Below, one piece after another: positions 8,188 through 20,109 of a stretch of 64,000 bases of DNA. The stretch spans positions 106,079-170,078 of the forward strand of contig JAXCGZ010007614.1 in NCBI GenBank assembly GCA_037179515.1, written 5' to 3'. Origin of the DNA: Halocaridina rubra. Its lineage: Eukaryota > Arthropoda > Malacostraca > Decapoda > Atyidae. The position numbers were made by a program, and so were the translations under genes. Below the pieces are notes generated by a model, which saw only the letters and a program-made list of their open reading frames with translations, searched no databases and had not been told where the DNA came from. How positions within the stretch are numbered: the first letter of the stretch is position 1; the number at the start of each line of letters is the position of its first letter.

Positions 8188-9956
8188 TGTGATTACCTAA
8201 TTGTGTTTACGGAAAGAGCCCAAAGCTCGTATCTTCCCGTCTCCTGATCGGTTCCATTTTAGACTTAGTGATACTTATCATACCTGTCCTTAAAACTATG
8301 GATTGAGATAGCATTAACTACCTCCTCGCTTAGCAAATTCCAATTATCAACTACTCTTACACTGAAAAAGTATTTCCTTACATCCTGCAAAGAAGTTTTC
8401 TTACGAAGCTTCAAACTATGACCTGTAGTTCTAGAGCCAGCCATATCAAAATATCGATCCCTATCCACTCTATCATAACCATGAAGGGATTTAAAGACTG
8501 TCACCATATCCCCCCTCACTCTTCTAGCTTCGAGTGATGGTAAGTCTAATTCCCTCAGCCTCTCATCATAACTGAGATTGCGTATTTCTGGCACCAGTTT
8601 CGTGGCATGTCTTTGAACTTTTTCAAGCTTAGCTATGTGCTTTTTCAAGTGCGGATTCCAAAAGGGGGCTGCATATTCGAGTTTTGGCCTCACATAGGTT
8701 ACATAAATATTTCTGAACATTTCCTTGTCCATGTGCCTGAAGGCTACCCTTACATTTGATAAGAATGCATATGCTGCCCTTACTATGCCATTTATATGTA
8801 TTTCTGGAGACAAATCTGCCAGTATGTTTACTCCTAGATCTCTCTCATTTCCTGTCTCTTGAAGTTGTACTCCAGCCACCGAGTAGTCAAGCTTGGGCCT
8901 TCTTGCACTTGTACCCATTCTCATTACCTTACATTTTGAAGTATTGAATTTCATTAGCCACTTTTCTGACCACTCATGCAGATTATTTAGATCCTCCTGA
9001 AGTTCTCTACCATTGTTCTCGTTTTTTACTTTCTTCACAATCTTTGCATCATCTGCAAACATATTCATGAATGAATTTACAGACTCTGGTAGGTCATTTA
9101 CATATACAAGGAACAAAAGTGGCCCTAAAACTGAACCCTGTGGAACTCCACTACTAACTCTTCTCCATTCAGACACTGAGTGTCTTACTCTAACCCTCTG
9201 TTCCCTTCCTTCTAAGTAAGTTTTTATCCATTCCAAGACATTTCCACCTATTCTAGCCATTGATTGCAGCTTCCTAATAAGTCTCCCATGTGGAACAGTG
9301 TCAAACGCTTTCTGGAAGTCTAGGAATATGCAATCTGCCCAACCCTCTCTTTCCTGTAAGATTTGGCTTACCTCATCATAAAATTCTAATAAGTTTGTTA
9401 CTGTTGATCTACCTTCTCTGAAGCCATGTTGCCTCACTGACAAAGAGTTGAAGGATTCCAAGTGATGAGAGATATGTTTCCTTAGTAGTTTCTCCATAAG
9501 TTTGCAAACTATGCTGGTCAAGGAAACTGGTCTATAGTTCAGAGCCGTATCCCTCCTTCCCTTTTTGAAGATAGGTATCACATTTGCTTGTTTCCAGCAT
9601 CTTGGAATCTCCCCCGACTCCAGTGACTCCTTAAATATGATACTTAGTGCCACTGATATTGTGTTTGTGCATTTTTTAAGCACATGAGGGGATATATCAT
9701 CGGGACCTGTAGCTTTATGAACATCTAAATCCATCAGCGCTTTGCATACCTTTGTGGCTGTAAGGTTGATGTTCTCTAATACCGGCCCTTGAGCTTCTAT
9801 CACTGCAATCTGAGGGGGTGGGGTATTTTCTACTGTAAATAATGACTGAAACTCCTTGTTCAATTCTTTGCAGATCTCTTCATCCGCCTCAGTGATGCTT
9901 CCATCCGCTCTCTTTAGCCTTAAAACCTGTTCTTTTACCTTCAGTTTTCCTCTGAT
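8188..9956 (-). mobile_element. CR1/L2-type LINE copy 1, 5'-truncated
   Basis: The minus-strand element ends in the family's 3' signature: a terminal hairpin (GAGC/GCTC inside a GGGAA/TTCCC stem) and one copy of the tail ATTAGGTAATCACA. It is cut at 9956 within the region just upstream of RT, compared with copies 2 and 3. It inserted at the edge of the jockey-like relic. Flanking GTGTGTG on both sides may be a target duplication but is low-complexity. Confidence 0.9.
8265..9863 (-). CDS. LINE ORF2 fragment: reverse transcriptase and C-terminal region, open frame
   Basis: A 532-codon frame without stops. RT motifs in order: NYRPVSLTS, HGFREGRSTVTNLLEF, the catalytic Asp in FLDFQKAFDTVP, SGVPQGSVLGPLLF, the FADD box in MFADDAKI, and FNTSKCKVM. 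The C-terminal part has the CR1/L2-style VRPKLEYAAPFWNPH ... RRVRGDMVTVFK ... DNWN pattern. The enzyme reverse-transcribes LINE RNA at a nicked target. The frame remains open upstream to the truncation, so this is a clipped copy, not a complete gene, and there is no evidence of expression. Confidence 0.88.
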   Translation of the reverse strand: MNKEFQSLFTVENTPPPQIAVIEAQGPVLENINLTATKVCKALMDLDVHKATGPDDISPHVLKKCTNTISVALSIIFKESLESGEIPRCWKQANVIPIFKKGRRDTALNYRPVSLTSIVCKLMEKLLRKHISHHLESFNSLSVRQHGFREGRSTVTNLLEFYDEVSQILQEREGWADCIFLDFQKAFDTVPHGRLIRKLQSMARIGGNVLEWIKTYLEGREQRVRVRHSVSEWRRVSSGVPQGSVLGPLLFLVYVNDLPESVNSFMNMFADDAKIVKKVKNENNGRELQEDLNNLHEWSEKWLMKFNTSKCKVMRMGTSARRPKLDYSVAGVQLQETGNERDLGVNILADLSPEIHINGIVRAAYAFLSNVRVAFRHMDKEMFRNIYVTYVRPKLEYAAPFWNPHLKKHIAKLEKVQRHATKLVPEIRNLSYDERLRELDLPSLEARRVRGDMVTVFKSLHGYDRVDRDRYFDMAGSRTTGHSLKLRKKTSLQDVRKYFFSVRVVDNWNLLSEEVVNAISIHSFKDRYDKYH

Positions 9957-11424
9957 TAAAAGTAGTGTGTGTGTGGTTGAGTAGATTGAAGTGTCATCAA
10001 GGATTATGTGAGTGAAAATAAGATTGGAAGACAGATGTACATAAACATATATTGTTCATGGATTGAAGCACATGGTAATAAAGAAGGTGATAGAGCATTA
10101 CTGGATAATGTAGTGGTGGCCAAGAAGTTGAGTGAAAGAATACTGGATGTCGTAAAGGGAGAGAAAAGAAAAGTGGAAGGAACAGTTTTAATACTGAGTG
10201 AGCTGAATGAGAAAGAAAAAGGATGCTTGTAGCAAGCAAGTATGAGATATGTGTTGAATGAAGTGAAAGAGGTGGAGAAGGAATGAAAGATGAATGGAAA
10301 AGTTAAAAAAAAAAGAATTTGGACTGTACAAAGATAGCATGTGGGTAGAATCAGAAGGAAAGGTAGTGAATTGTGGGCTGAAAGGCAAAGAGAAAAGTAG
10401 ATTTGAGGTGGGGTAGATATTTAGGAATTTTGATATTAATAAAAAGATGGTTGTAAGAAAGTAAAAAGTGTGTGGAAAAGTGATTCTAATAGGGAGAAGA
10501 GGGTGAAAGGAACAGATATGAAGTTACTAGTTGATGAGAGAGATAGTGAGAGTGAAATAGGTTGAGCATTTCTAATTTTTGGATGTGGAGGATGATAGGT
10601 ATAAGGTGATTGTGATTGTGGGGGATAAAGATATGGTGATTGTGATTGTGGGAGATGTTTGGAAGATGGCAGTGATGGGCAAGGAGAATAAATGGGTAAT
10701 TACTAGAGAGGAGATGCAAGTAGTGTCAAAACTGGTAAGGCATCAGAGTTAGATTGGTGTCACTGCTATGCCTGTCAGAAGATGGAGAAGCAAGAGTGGA
10801 TTGGAAGGTAAGGTTCTTGACTGTGTTTCAGAAGTGGATGAGTGCTGATGGATTGGAGGTGTGCATGTATAAGGGCAAAGAAGAGAAGGATGAATGCAGT
10901 AAATTTAGATAAAATAGTTTGCTGAGTGTGGCTGGTATGAACAAGTGCTGTTTGAGAGAAAACGTTGAAAAACAATGTGGGTTCAGGAGAGGAGAAGGCT
11001 GTATGAATTAAGTGCTTGTGGCAGTTCAGCTGCGTCAGACATACCTAGAAAAAGGTATGAATATATTTTGGGTGTTCTTGGACTTGGAGGAATGTTGTGG
11101 AATGTGTTGCAGTTGCATGGTACAGACAAAAATTTTCTGAAAGCAGTCAAAAGTTTTTACAAGAGATGTAGAGTATGAATGTAGGGTTCCATTAGGGTTG
11201 TGTGATGCTGCTCTGGTTGTTCACTGTGTAAGCGGATGGAGTGGTAGGTTAAGAAAGCACATGAAAATGTAGTAGTCAGAGGTTTAAAATTAATGGGTTA
11301 GACTGGAAAGTTACGAAAAAGTGTCATCTTCTTTGCAGAAGACACTTCTCTAGTGGCTGATTGGTGACTTAAGTTTGTAGAGATGTGTGAGACAATAGAG
11401 TTACAATTGAGTGTAGGTTAAATT

Positions 11425-12335
11425 CTTCTTCTTCTCTGTTAAATTATTAGACCCATCTTTATGCGAGGTCACGGTTTTTAATGAGCTGCCTCCACCTGCC
11501 TCTGTCACCTGTCATGTTGATTTCTAGGCTCTTCTCTCTCATATCCACTGCCATGTCATCTTTCAACTATGTCTTTGAGCTTCCTCTCCTTTTTCTTCTC
11601 TGCACTTTCATATCCAGTGCTCTTTTCTTGTCTCTTTCTCCATCTCTCCTCATGATGTGCCCTTACCATTGAAGTCTTTCCTCTTGCTTCTTCAAAACCT
11701 CCACCACTTTCACTGTTCTTTTGAGCTCTGCACTGCTGATCTTGTCATGCCATACATTCATGGCAAATGTATCGTTTCTGCAACTTCCATCCACCTCTTG
11801 TTTTCTTTCTTCACAGGTACTCCCTCCGCTTCATATGTCAATGCTAGTCTTACCACACTTCTGTACATTTTCCCTTTAAATTTCCTGCCATTTCCCCTAT
11901 TGAAAAATGACCACAGGAAAATTATTTCTCGGTGTAGAAAAAATTATCTTGTGTGTGTTAGGTAATTGCCCCGGTGACCAAAGCCTGTCATATCTCTTCA
12001 ATTCCTTCCTCCCACTTAGATTCTACTAGTTATTTTGTCTTTTTCCCTGCTGTCTGCTTCTTGTATGGATCCTAAGTATATAAATGTTTCCACGATCTTC
12101 AGCCCCACACCTTCCAGCCTAATAGCATCACATCTTTAATGCTCCTACACTGTACACACCATATGCTCTTTGCTTGATCTGCATATTTTCACTCCTATGC
12201 TCTACAGTTATGATCTCCGCTCACCTAGTCTACTGTCTATTCTTTCTGTCGACTCACTCACCACAACCACATCATCAGCATACATCATGTCCCATGTTGC
12301 CCCGTCTTACATCCTCTGCCATTACATTGAAGACA
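11425..12335 (-). mobile_element. Minus-strand LINE relic (RTE-like?) nested in plus-strand LINE
   Basis: On the minus strand 12310-12240 reads MMYADDVVVVSES, an RT catalytic box, followed by EGVGLKIVETFIYLGS-like and, towards 11460, EINMTGDRGRWRQLIKNRDLA-like C-terminal sequence. The frame is broken repeatedly. Copy 2 of short repeat S1 (11905-11990) interrupts it. The arrangement fits RTE-type elements, but the assignment is tentative. Confidence 0.55.
11905..11990 (+). repeat. Short interspersed repeat S1, copy 2
   Basis: GGTGTAGAAAAAATTATC then GTGTTAGGTAATTGCCC and GGTGACCAAAGCC, matching copies at 7845, 25866 and 29935. Confidence 0.6.
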
Positions 12336-13440
12336 GTGTGGTTAGAGTAAAATGGTAAAATTTACATGGAATGTTGGTGGCAGGTTGACTGGGAGTCAAT
12401 GGTGAGATGCTTGAGAAGTGGAGAGTTTCAAGTATTTGGGATCACATTTTGTTGAATATGGTAGTTAATGGTGAGATGCTTGATGAACTCTAGTGTCTAC
12501 GAATTGGGGCATATTTCATGCTATATGGAATGGAAGCAGAAGTGAGTTACAGATTGAAGGAAATGAATAAAGATCTAAGTTTAAGGAAAACTGGGTATAT
12601 ATATTAATGAATACAAAGAGGTTATATGAAGGAATGATTGTGCCTACAAAGCTGTGTGGTGCAGAAACTTGGAATGTAAGAGAGGATAAAAGGAACAAAA
12701 TATATATTATGGCAATAAAGTGTTTGAGAATTTTGAGAGATGAGTCAAGAATGGTTAGAGTGAGAAATGAGGTTAGGCACAGAACGGTCTCGAAGAAAGT
12801 GGTTTGATATGTTAGACCAGAATGTATGGAAGTGGTTTGGTCATATGAAGAGAATGAATGAAGAATAACTAACAAAGAACATGAGCAGAGCAGAAGTACA
12901 GTAAAGCACAGAGGAAGACCAGAATTTGATGGACACAATGAAGCATTGGGTGCACATGGCATGTCTGGAGCAGGAAGGAAAAAGTGCAAGAGATAGGAAT
13001 GAATGGAGAGATTGTGAAGAGATGATGTACTCTAAAGGGATTTTTTTTGCACCTACTCATTGCCATAAACTAGGAGAGGTGGACCAGGAAGAGGTTAGCA
13101 TGAAGTGATTTGGTAGGGGTAAACCAGCTACAGTTGTTGCACCCCACAGCAGAAGAATTGCACTCCACTTACACTGTCAGAGACCCAAAAGTAGTGTGGA
13201 AAGGGGGGCAAACACTTATCCCCAAGAAGATAAGATGTGAGTAATGGAACGAGTGGATCTTCGGGTGAACGTTGTGTGCTTTGACCTGGCCACCCTCCCT
13301 TACAAGGAAGATTGCCACCATTGTACTTGTATGTGTAGGATTTGAACTTCAGAATTGATATTGTAGACATTTTATTGTATTTTCTATTGTAATGTAATGT
13401 TTACAACTCACTGTACCACATTTTTTAATGTTTTTTTCAG

Positions 13441-13618
13441 GGACCTCTATCAATGCAGACCACTTATTCTTGATTCTGAAAGCCCCTCTGACCAAAAGCA
13501 TTATATAGAGTTAACTCTCAGAGGAGATAAATCGGAAACACCTGGAATGACTCGCCCCTCAGAAATGCCATACAAGAGACCCAAAGTACGATGTGATACT
13601 CAAGAAATAGCTTTGCGA
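13441..13618 (+). CDS. VPS13D: VPS13D-like protein, exon 5 of 6 in window (PH-like domain)
   Basis: The first base completes the Arg codon begun in exon 4, then DLYQCRPLILDSESPSDQK, YIELTLRGDK and QEIALR follow, the end of the PH-like domain. The exon closes in phase 0 before donor GTAAGT at 13619. YRDLYQC continues the strand begun as VLTVYY in exon 4, which supports joining across the 8.9-kb intron. Confidence 0.85.
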
Positions 13619-14668
13619 GTAAGTTCACACACAAAGTTTTCTATATATTAAAGTGTATTAATACTAGGGAAGCAGTTACAGCAGAATTGTGGTCGCTCTC
13701 TGAAGTAATAGTTTATATAATATTTAAATCTATTGTTGTTATTGTTCCCAAAGCTGCCTGGTTCCAACAGCCTCGAGTCATTAAGAAAGACTACTACCAG
13801 TCCTAGGGTTTTCCAAGTTTTTTCAGGGAGTGTAAGTTGCATTGTTAACGTATGTGGTTGTAAGTAATGCAGTCTTCCATAATGTGTTTCATTGTTTGAA
13901 ATGTAATATATTCTGGACAGGCATCATTGATGGGGTCATCCAACCTCTTCTGATAACTCATAAATGCTGGGTGGCACCCACGTCACAGCCTGTCCAGGTG
14001 GTCCTGTCTTCACAGGGAAAGGAGGATTTGGAAGGATGAATATCGGGAGGTTGTACATTTAGTTGTGTGTTGTCATTGAGTGCATGGAATGGCAAGTTAA
14101 CTGGTGTGATATTGTATCCTATTTGTTAATTTAATTTTTCTTGATGTGTATGTGTGTGGATTTTCCACCATGTATGACAGTGTGTGGAGTTAGTTTTAGA
14201 GGCTGCTGCGAGTATTTATGGGCCTTTTATTTCAAAATGGTCTTTGACTATGAGGATTTTGATTTCTTGGTGTAAGTGGTCCGTAGGTGTAGTAGTTGTG
14301 CAGCCAGTGATTATTTTTAGTGCTTTGTATATTTTGCAGGATGTTGTGGTGTGTTAGTGAGGTTAGAAGCCCAAGCAGGGCTTGCATTTTCCATCACTGT
14401 GCATATATATTGTATGTATAGTGGTGTAGTGGTTTCTTTGATGTGTCCAAATGCTACATAGGCAAGTGGCCTGAGGGCATTAAGTTATAGTGTTATTTTA
14501 ATTTTGATGTTTGTGACATGTTTAAGTGACATTGATATATCGTATGTTTTGTCAAGGATTTTAGATGTGTGTGTGTGTTATGGTGAGATTTGTTTATGGA
14601 GCTAATTTATGTCTGATTGTGGTGAATCATGCTTATAGTGTGTTAAGGTAGAGCTGGAGGAAGTCCGC

Positions 14669-14675
14669 AGCTGTG
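14669..14675 (+). repeat. Candidate target-site duplication AGCTGTG (left)
   Basis: AGCTGTG lies just before the LINE 3' tail and matches 16822-16828, where the host relic resumes. Confidence 0.65.
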
Positions 14676-14764
14676 ATTACCTAATTGTGATTACCTAATT
14701 GTGTTTACGGGAAAGAGCCCAAAGCTCGTATCTTCCCGTCTCCTGATCGGTTCCATTTTTAGAC

Positions 14765-15454
14765 TTAGTGATACTTATCATACCTGTCCTTAAAACTATG
14801 GATTGAGATAGCATTAACTACCTCCTCGCTTAGCCAATTCCAATTATCAACTACTCTTACACTGAAAAAGTATTTCCTTACATCCTGCAAACAAGTTTTC
14901 TTACGAAGCTTCAAACTATGACCTCTAGTTCTAGAGCCAGCCATATCGAAATATCGATCCCTATCCACTCTATCATAACCATGAAGGAATTTAAAGACTG
15001 TCACCATATCCCCCCTTACTCTTCTAGCTTCGAGTGATGGCAAGTCTAATTCCCTCAGCCTCTCATCATAACCGAGATTGCGTATTTCTGGCACCAGTTT
15101 CGTGGCATGTCTTTGAACTTTTTCAAGCTTAGCTATGTGCTTTTTCAAGTGCGGATTCCAAAAGGGGGCTGCATATTCGAGTTTTGGCCTCACATAGGTT
15201 ACATAAATATTTCTGAACATTTCCTTGTCCATGTGCCTGAAGGCTACCCTTACATTTGATAAGAATGCATATGCTGCCCTTACTACGCCATTTATATGTA
15301 TTTCTGGAGACAAATCTGCCAGTATGTTTACTCCTAGATCTCTCTCATTTTCTGTCTCTTGAAGTTGTACTCCAGCCACCGAGTAGTCAAGCTTGGGCCT
15401 TCTTGCACTTGTACCCATTCTCATTACCTTACATTTTGAGGTATTGAATTTCAT
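14765..15454 (-). pseudogene. LINE copy 2 ORF2, C-terminal segment after frameshift
   Basis: A 229-codon open segment from FNTSKCKVM to the natural stop. It carries the conserved LEYAAPFWNPH and RRVRGDMVTVFK patterns. It is separated from the RT part by a one-base deletion near 15503 relative to copies 1 and 3. Confidence 0.8.
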
Positions 15455-15486
15455 TAGCCACTTTTCTGACCACTCATGCAGATTAT

Positions 15487-16812
15487 TTAGATCCTCCTGA
15501 AGTCTCTACCATTGTTCTCGTTTTTTACTTTCTTCACAATCTTTGCATCATCTGCAAACATATTCATGAATGAATTTACAGACTCTGGTAGGTCATTTAC
15601 ATATACAAGGAACAAAAGTGGCCCTAAAACTGAACCCTGTGGAACTCCACTACTAACTCTTCTCCATTCAGACACTGAGTGTCTTACTCTAACCCTCTGT
15701 TCCCTTCCTTCTAAGTAAGTTTTTATCCATTCCAAGACATTTCCACCTATTCTCGCCATTGATTGCAGCTTCCTAATAAGTCTCCCATGTGGAACAGTGT
15801 CAAACGCTTTCTGGAAGTCTAGGAATATGCAATCTGCCCAGCCCTCTCTTTCCTGTAAGATTTGGCTTACCTCATCATAAAATTCTAATAAGTTTGTTAC
15901 TGTTGATCTTCCTTCTCTGAAGCCATGTTGCCTCACTGACAAAAAGTTGAAGGATTCCAAGTGAAGAGAGATATGTTTCCTTAGTAGTTTCTCCATAAGT
16001 TTGCAAACTATGCTGGTCAAGGAAACTGGTCTATAGTTCAGAGCCGTATCCCTCCTTCCCTTTTTGAAGATAGGTATCACATTTGCTTGTTTCCAGCATC
16101 TTGGAATCTCCCCCGACTCCAGTGACTCCTTAAATATGATACTTAGTGCCACTGATATTGTGTTTGCGCATTTTTTAAGCACATGAGGGGATATATCATC
16201 AGGACCTGTAGCTTTATGAACATCTAAATCCATCAGCGCTTTGCATACCTCTGTGGCTGTAAGGTTGATGTTCTCTAATACCGGCCCTTGAGCTTCTATC
16301 ACTGCAATCTGAGGGGGTGGGGTATTTTCTACTGTAAATACTGACTGAAACTCCTTGTTCAATTCTTTGCAGATCTCTTCGTCCGTCTCAGTGATGCTTC
16401 CATCCGCTCTCTTTAGCCTTAAAACCTGTTCTTTTACCTTCAGTTTTCCTCTGATAAAGCTGTGGAAAAGCTTGGGATTTTCTTTAGCCTTCCTGGTGAT
16501 GTCCTTCTCATAATCTCTCTCTTCCTCTCTCCTTTTACTTAGGTAGTCATTTCTTGCTCTTTTGTAGGTTTGCCAGGCATTTATGTTTTTTCTCCTCCTA
16601 TACCTTTTCCAGCATTTGTCTCTCCACTCCTTAGCTCTTTTACACCCATTATCGAACCATTTCTCTCTGGCATGAATTACACCTACTTTGGTGACAGGTA
16701 TGCAGCAATCTACTATCTTCCCATATTTCTCACAAAAGATGTCATACATTTCTTGTACAGATTTGTTGTAAAATAAGGTTCTCCAGTCAATAACTGCAAA
16801 AAGCTCATTCAT
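15487..16812 (-). pseudogene. LINE copy 2 ORF2, linker and reverse transcriptase segment
   Basis: A 441-codon frame starting at MNELFAVIDWRTLFYNKS. A basic linker (CWKRYRRRKN, KRARNDYLSKRRE) is followed by RT motifs NYRPVSLTS, FLDFQKAFDTVP, SGVPQGSVLGP and MFADDAKI. It terminates early in DFRRI because of a single-base loss compared with copy 1. Otherwise the catalytic residues are intact. Confidence 0.85.
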
Positions 16813-16821
16813 TTTGATGTA

Positions 16822-16828
16822 AGCTGTG
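16822..16828 (+). repeat. Candidate target-site duplication AGCTGTG (right)
   Basis: Matches 14669-14675. Removing the insert plus one duplicate rejoins the jockey-like ORF2 at a sensible position. Confidence 0.65.
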
Positions 16829-18482
16829 TTTGCATATTGACGTGTACATGAGTGTCATGTTGTCTGCGTAGGAACCTATGCGTACTTTGAGTGAGTATGG
16901 TGTGAGATCATGCATGGTTTGGTTAGGAAATGTAGGTGATGAGACGGAGCCTTGAGGAATTCCATTTGTAAACTTTTTGATGTTTGATACTTGACTGGCA
17001 AAGTATACCTGTGAACATCTGCCTGCAAGGTAGTTGATGACCCAGCTTTATGTGCTATTATGCATGTTTGGGTTAAACATAGTCTTTGTGAGTTTATGGC
17101 AGGGGTGGCGTCAGAGGCTTTACTTATGTCAAATGTGATAAGTGTCCTATGTGCTGGCCTAGCTGAATTGATACCATAAATAATTTTTTTGTGTTAGGTT
17201 TGTATAAGAGTATTTGTGGTGATGTAATGGTCTGTAACCATGTGCTGATGGAGCTAAAGGAATGTGAGGTGTAATTTTTTGCAGTATTAGTCATTCAGTG
17301 ATTTTTGAGAGAGTGCAGAGTATTGTAATGGGAAAATGTAGTGTGTGGTCTTTCCTTGAGTTTGGATTGTGATAATGACACCATTTTTCCAATATTGGGA
17401 ATTACGTTCTTTGAGTAGCTGTAGTTTCGTATGTTATTGAGTGCATGTATGCCTTGTGGTCTCAGGTGTCAAAGGCGTATGTTGCTTACATTGTCAGAGC
17501 CACGTGTGGATGAGTGCTTGAAATTTTGTTAGTAATGTGCTTTGTCTGATGATTGGTAAAATATGTATAGTCTGGGTCTGTAGGAAACTGTCTGTTGTGT
17601 CTGATGACACATATCACGGTGAGGGTTGAGTAGACTGACATGAGAGAAATGATTGATGAGGGTATTTGCCTGTTGTTTGTTTAAGGGCATAGTGTTTTGC
17701 TGTGTTAGTCTTGGATAGTGTACTGCTGTATAGTGTTTTGTAGAGTTTGATGGTGTATGTTTTGTGGTGAAGCATTTGCAGGTAATTATTAAAGTTTAGT
17801 GTTTGTTGTTTCGTTATTTTATTGTTGATTTGTGAGTTAAGTGCTTGTATTTATGTGTAGTGTCCTGTGTGTTGGGTGTTGTTGAATCTTTTTGCATATT
17901 GCCTTATCCGATAAGGTTTTGAATTTCTGGTGTGAAATTGGGTGTATCATTTTCTTTTACCTCTAGGAATATGTTTTATCTGCTTTTTGAATTATTGTGT
18001 TAGAAGAGTAAACAGCGTGGTTTATGTTTGTGATGGGAGTACTATTTAGTTTCGATTTGTTCTCTTTAAGTAGTGAAAGCTTCCCAGTGGACTCTTTTGT
18101 AATTGGTGTATGTTTATCAGTGGCTAATTGATCCTTATTTTGGTGGTTGATGATATTGGGAAGGTGGTCAGAACCTATGGATTTAACCACCCTCTGTTAT
18201 GTTGTGGGGGCAAGATTTGGTGAACAGGTGATGTCTGAAAATGATGGTTGGAAGTGGGTTTGGTGGGGAATACTGTGTATATGTATTGATGAATGGTATT
18301 TAGAATTAAAGGTTTTGAGTTTGGTTTTGTATTACTAGTTCTTCGTCCGTGTCGTGGTTGTCAACACACCAAGCTGCTGTCTTGGCTTTGAAGTTACCAC
18401 TCTGGCTGATATTTGGAGTATTGGTGACATACTGTAATTGTGATGTGTGTAGCTGTTAGGTATTGTTGGGGATGTATGTATA

Positions 18483-18492
18483 TCTGAATGTT
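18483..18492 (+). repeat. Target-site duplication TCTGAATGTT (left of I-type LINE)
   Basis: Exact 10-bp match to 24741-24750. Confidence 0.75.
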
Positions 18493-19087
18493 CCCCTCAA
18501 GGATGTGATAGCCCCAGGATAGCTGGTACTATCTGCCTGGAGCAGCTTTAAGCGGTGAGGGGCTACAAGCTGGCTGCACTGGGGGACTCGGCCACCCCTT
18601 TCTGGGTGGTTGGGAATCCTGATGCACTCAGTTCAACTGATTTTATCCCTCTAAAAAGTGCCCTAAACATTCAATAGATTGAAACCTTTACTGCCCCAAA
18701 ACCCACTGTTAATAGTTGACTACTATCTCCGATTGGCACTCTCCCAATTTGGCTTAAGTACCACCAAGTCCCCACTGTGGACAATGGCCACCCGCCCATA
18801 CTAGCTCCAGGTACTGGGGGGGAACGGGGCACAAAGCCGTTCCTATGATGGAGATGAGTGGGGTGGACTCCCCTAGCCGTGGTATGGGGGCACGCCATGG
18901 TTGTCCTTGTATCTCCCCCAATACACCCAGGGGGCTTAGCTCCCAGTCATGGAAATTTCTGATACTTCGCCTTGCCCTACTCCTGACGCCTTCATGCTCG
19001 CTACTAAATTTGCCTCCACCACTGGCCATGTGAAGGTAACTAATGCCATTGGCCTGAAAGGACCCCAAGGGCCCCTAAGCACCCCAT
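18493..19087 (+). other. 5' leader of I-type LINE
   Basis: GC-richer than its surroundings (for example GGGGACTCGGCCACCCC) and non-coding by inspection, lying between the target duplication and the first ORF1 codon. Likely the internal promoter/5' UTR of the LINE (inference). Confidence 0.5.
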
Positions 19088-19880
19088 ATGGGATGCCAAG
19101 AAAAAACCAAACTTAGATATCAACCACTATCTAGTCTATCTCAACTGGTCAACCCACAGAACCACCAATGGGACAGATATCTGACAATCAAATTCGACAA
19201 GCAAGTTAATGATGTTGACTTCGAACTGTACCTCTTAAAAGTAGCCTGTGAACATGACACAGATTTTGAATACTTTAAAGATAAAGAAACTCGAATTTTG
19301 AAAACTAAAACTCCCATTCATTCAGAGGAGTTACAAAAAATGAAATATTTAGGAAATGAGAAAGCAGACGTAACCCCACATAAACGGCTGAACTCGAGGA
19401 CGAGCTCAGTCCATTGCAATCATTTGGACTTCGGGGGAATCCCCTTTGCTATCATGGGCCCAATACTGGAATGTCTTGTAAAAGAGAAGGGTTATGGTGT
19501 ACAGGAGGTAACACCTTTCATCGTCACCTCAAGATCTCAAAACAAGCTATTAAAAATTGCTAAAATAACATTCCATACTCAAAAAGTCCCCCAAAGGATT
19601 TTCCTTGGGGGAATAAGAGAGAGAGAGTAAAAGAGTACCACCCAAAACCCATGCAATGCAAAAATTGTTGGAGATACCGGCGCCCAGCAAAGCATTGCCA
19701 AAATGTTGCAACTGTGTAAAGTGTAGCAAGAGTGGCCACGATAACACCAATGCATTAATGGTAAAAAATGCATTAACTTTGAAGAGGAGCTTTTTGCAAG
19801 TTACCGCCAATGTACCCATTACAAATATCATGAAGAAATCACTTATAGGTGGGAAAATTTTGGTACCCCCTATTGGATAG
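19088..19880 (+). pseudogene. I-type LINE ORF1 (gag-like, zinc knuckles)
   Basis: A 180-codon open segment (19088-19630) ends in a hydrophilic region. Just downstream, in shifted frames, come PKPMQCKNCWRYRRPAKHCQ and CCNCVKCSKSGHDN, two cysteine-rich knuckles of the type found in I/jockey ORF1 proteins that coat LINE RNA. The frame break lies near 19628. The product would act as an RNA chaperone in the RNP. Confidence 0.65.
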
Positions 19881-20109
19881 CTAACAGGCAAATACAGGAA
19901 GAAGGCCTGTTTCCCCAGCTGTCATTTGCAAGGGTAGTCAGACAGCAGCAGCAACAACAACAACAGTGGCAACAACTTTCACTACCTTCCCCTAGACCTC
20001 AGAGAACTGAAAAGGTTAGGTCAAGGAAGTAGAAATTGTTACTGCCTCCACCCTTGAGAGTGCACCAGTACCACTGCCATTAGCAAGGTCACTAAACACT
20101 GCAGCAACA

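Larger units (their letters stand above)
9957..13060 (+). mobile_element. Degenerate plus-strand LINE relic with nested minus-strand LINE
   Basis: Heavily decayed. At 10975-11230 the three frames together read FRRG/CMN, AFLDLEKAYDR-like and LWNVLQLHG...LKAVKSFYKRC, then QGC and LLWLF, an RT of the group with GFRRGRGC and YADD-like boxes. At 12380-13040 the C-terminal part reads GEMLEKVESFKYLGS, GMEAE, WFGHMKRMNE and DRNEWRDCEE. Fragments at 9985-10230 fit the endonuclease side. Insertion of another LINE relic at about 11425-12335 splits it. Clade not assigned. Confidence 0.6.
4522..13440 (+). other. Large TE-filled intron (8.9 kb)
   Basis: Donor AG|GTTTGT, acceptor TTTTTTTCAG at 13431-13440. 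In order it holds a jockey-like 5' piece (minus) split by a Copia element, a CR1/L2-type LINE (minus), a plus-strand LINE relic and a minus-strand LINE relic nested in that. Positions 13110-13430 are a non-coding tail with a TCCCTTACAAGG motif and nothing identified. Confidence 0.75.
14676..16821 (-). mobile_element. CR1/L2-type LINE copy 2, 5'-truncated, nested in jockey relic
   Basis: Nearly identical in sequence to copy 1 over the shared part but longer at the 5' side. It ends with two copies of the tail ATTAGGTAATCACA and the terminal hairpin. The 5' truncation lies a few bases upstream of the MNELFAV segment. The host jockey-like relic continues on either side and a 7-bp duplication flanks the insert. 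Confidence 0.88.

Noticed and set aside
19550..19891. Minus-strand open frames over the I-type LINE ORF1 zinc-knuckle region
   Set aside because: Shadow frames opposite recognisable plus-strand coding remnants.
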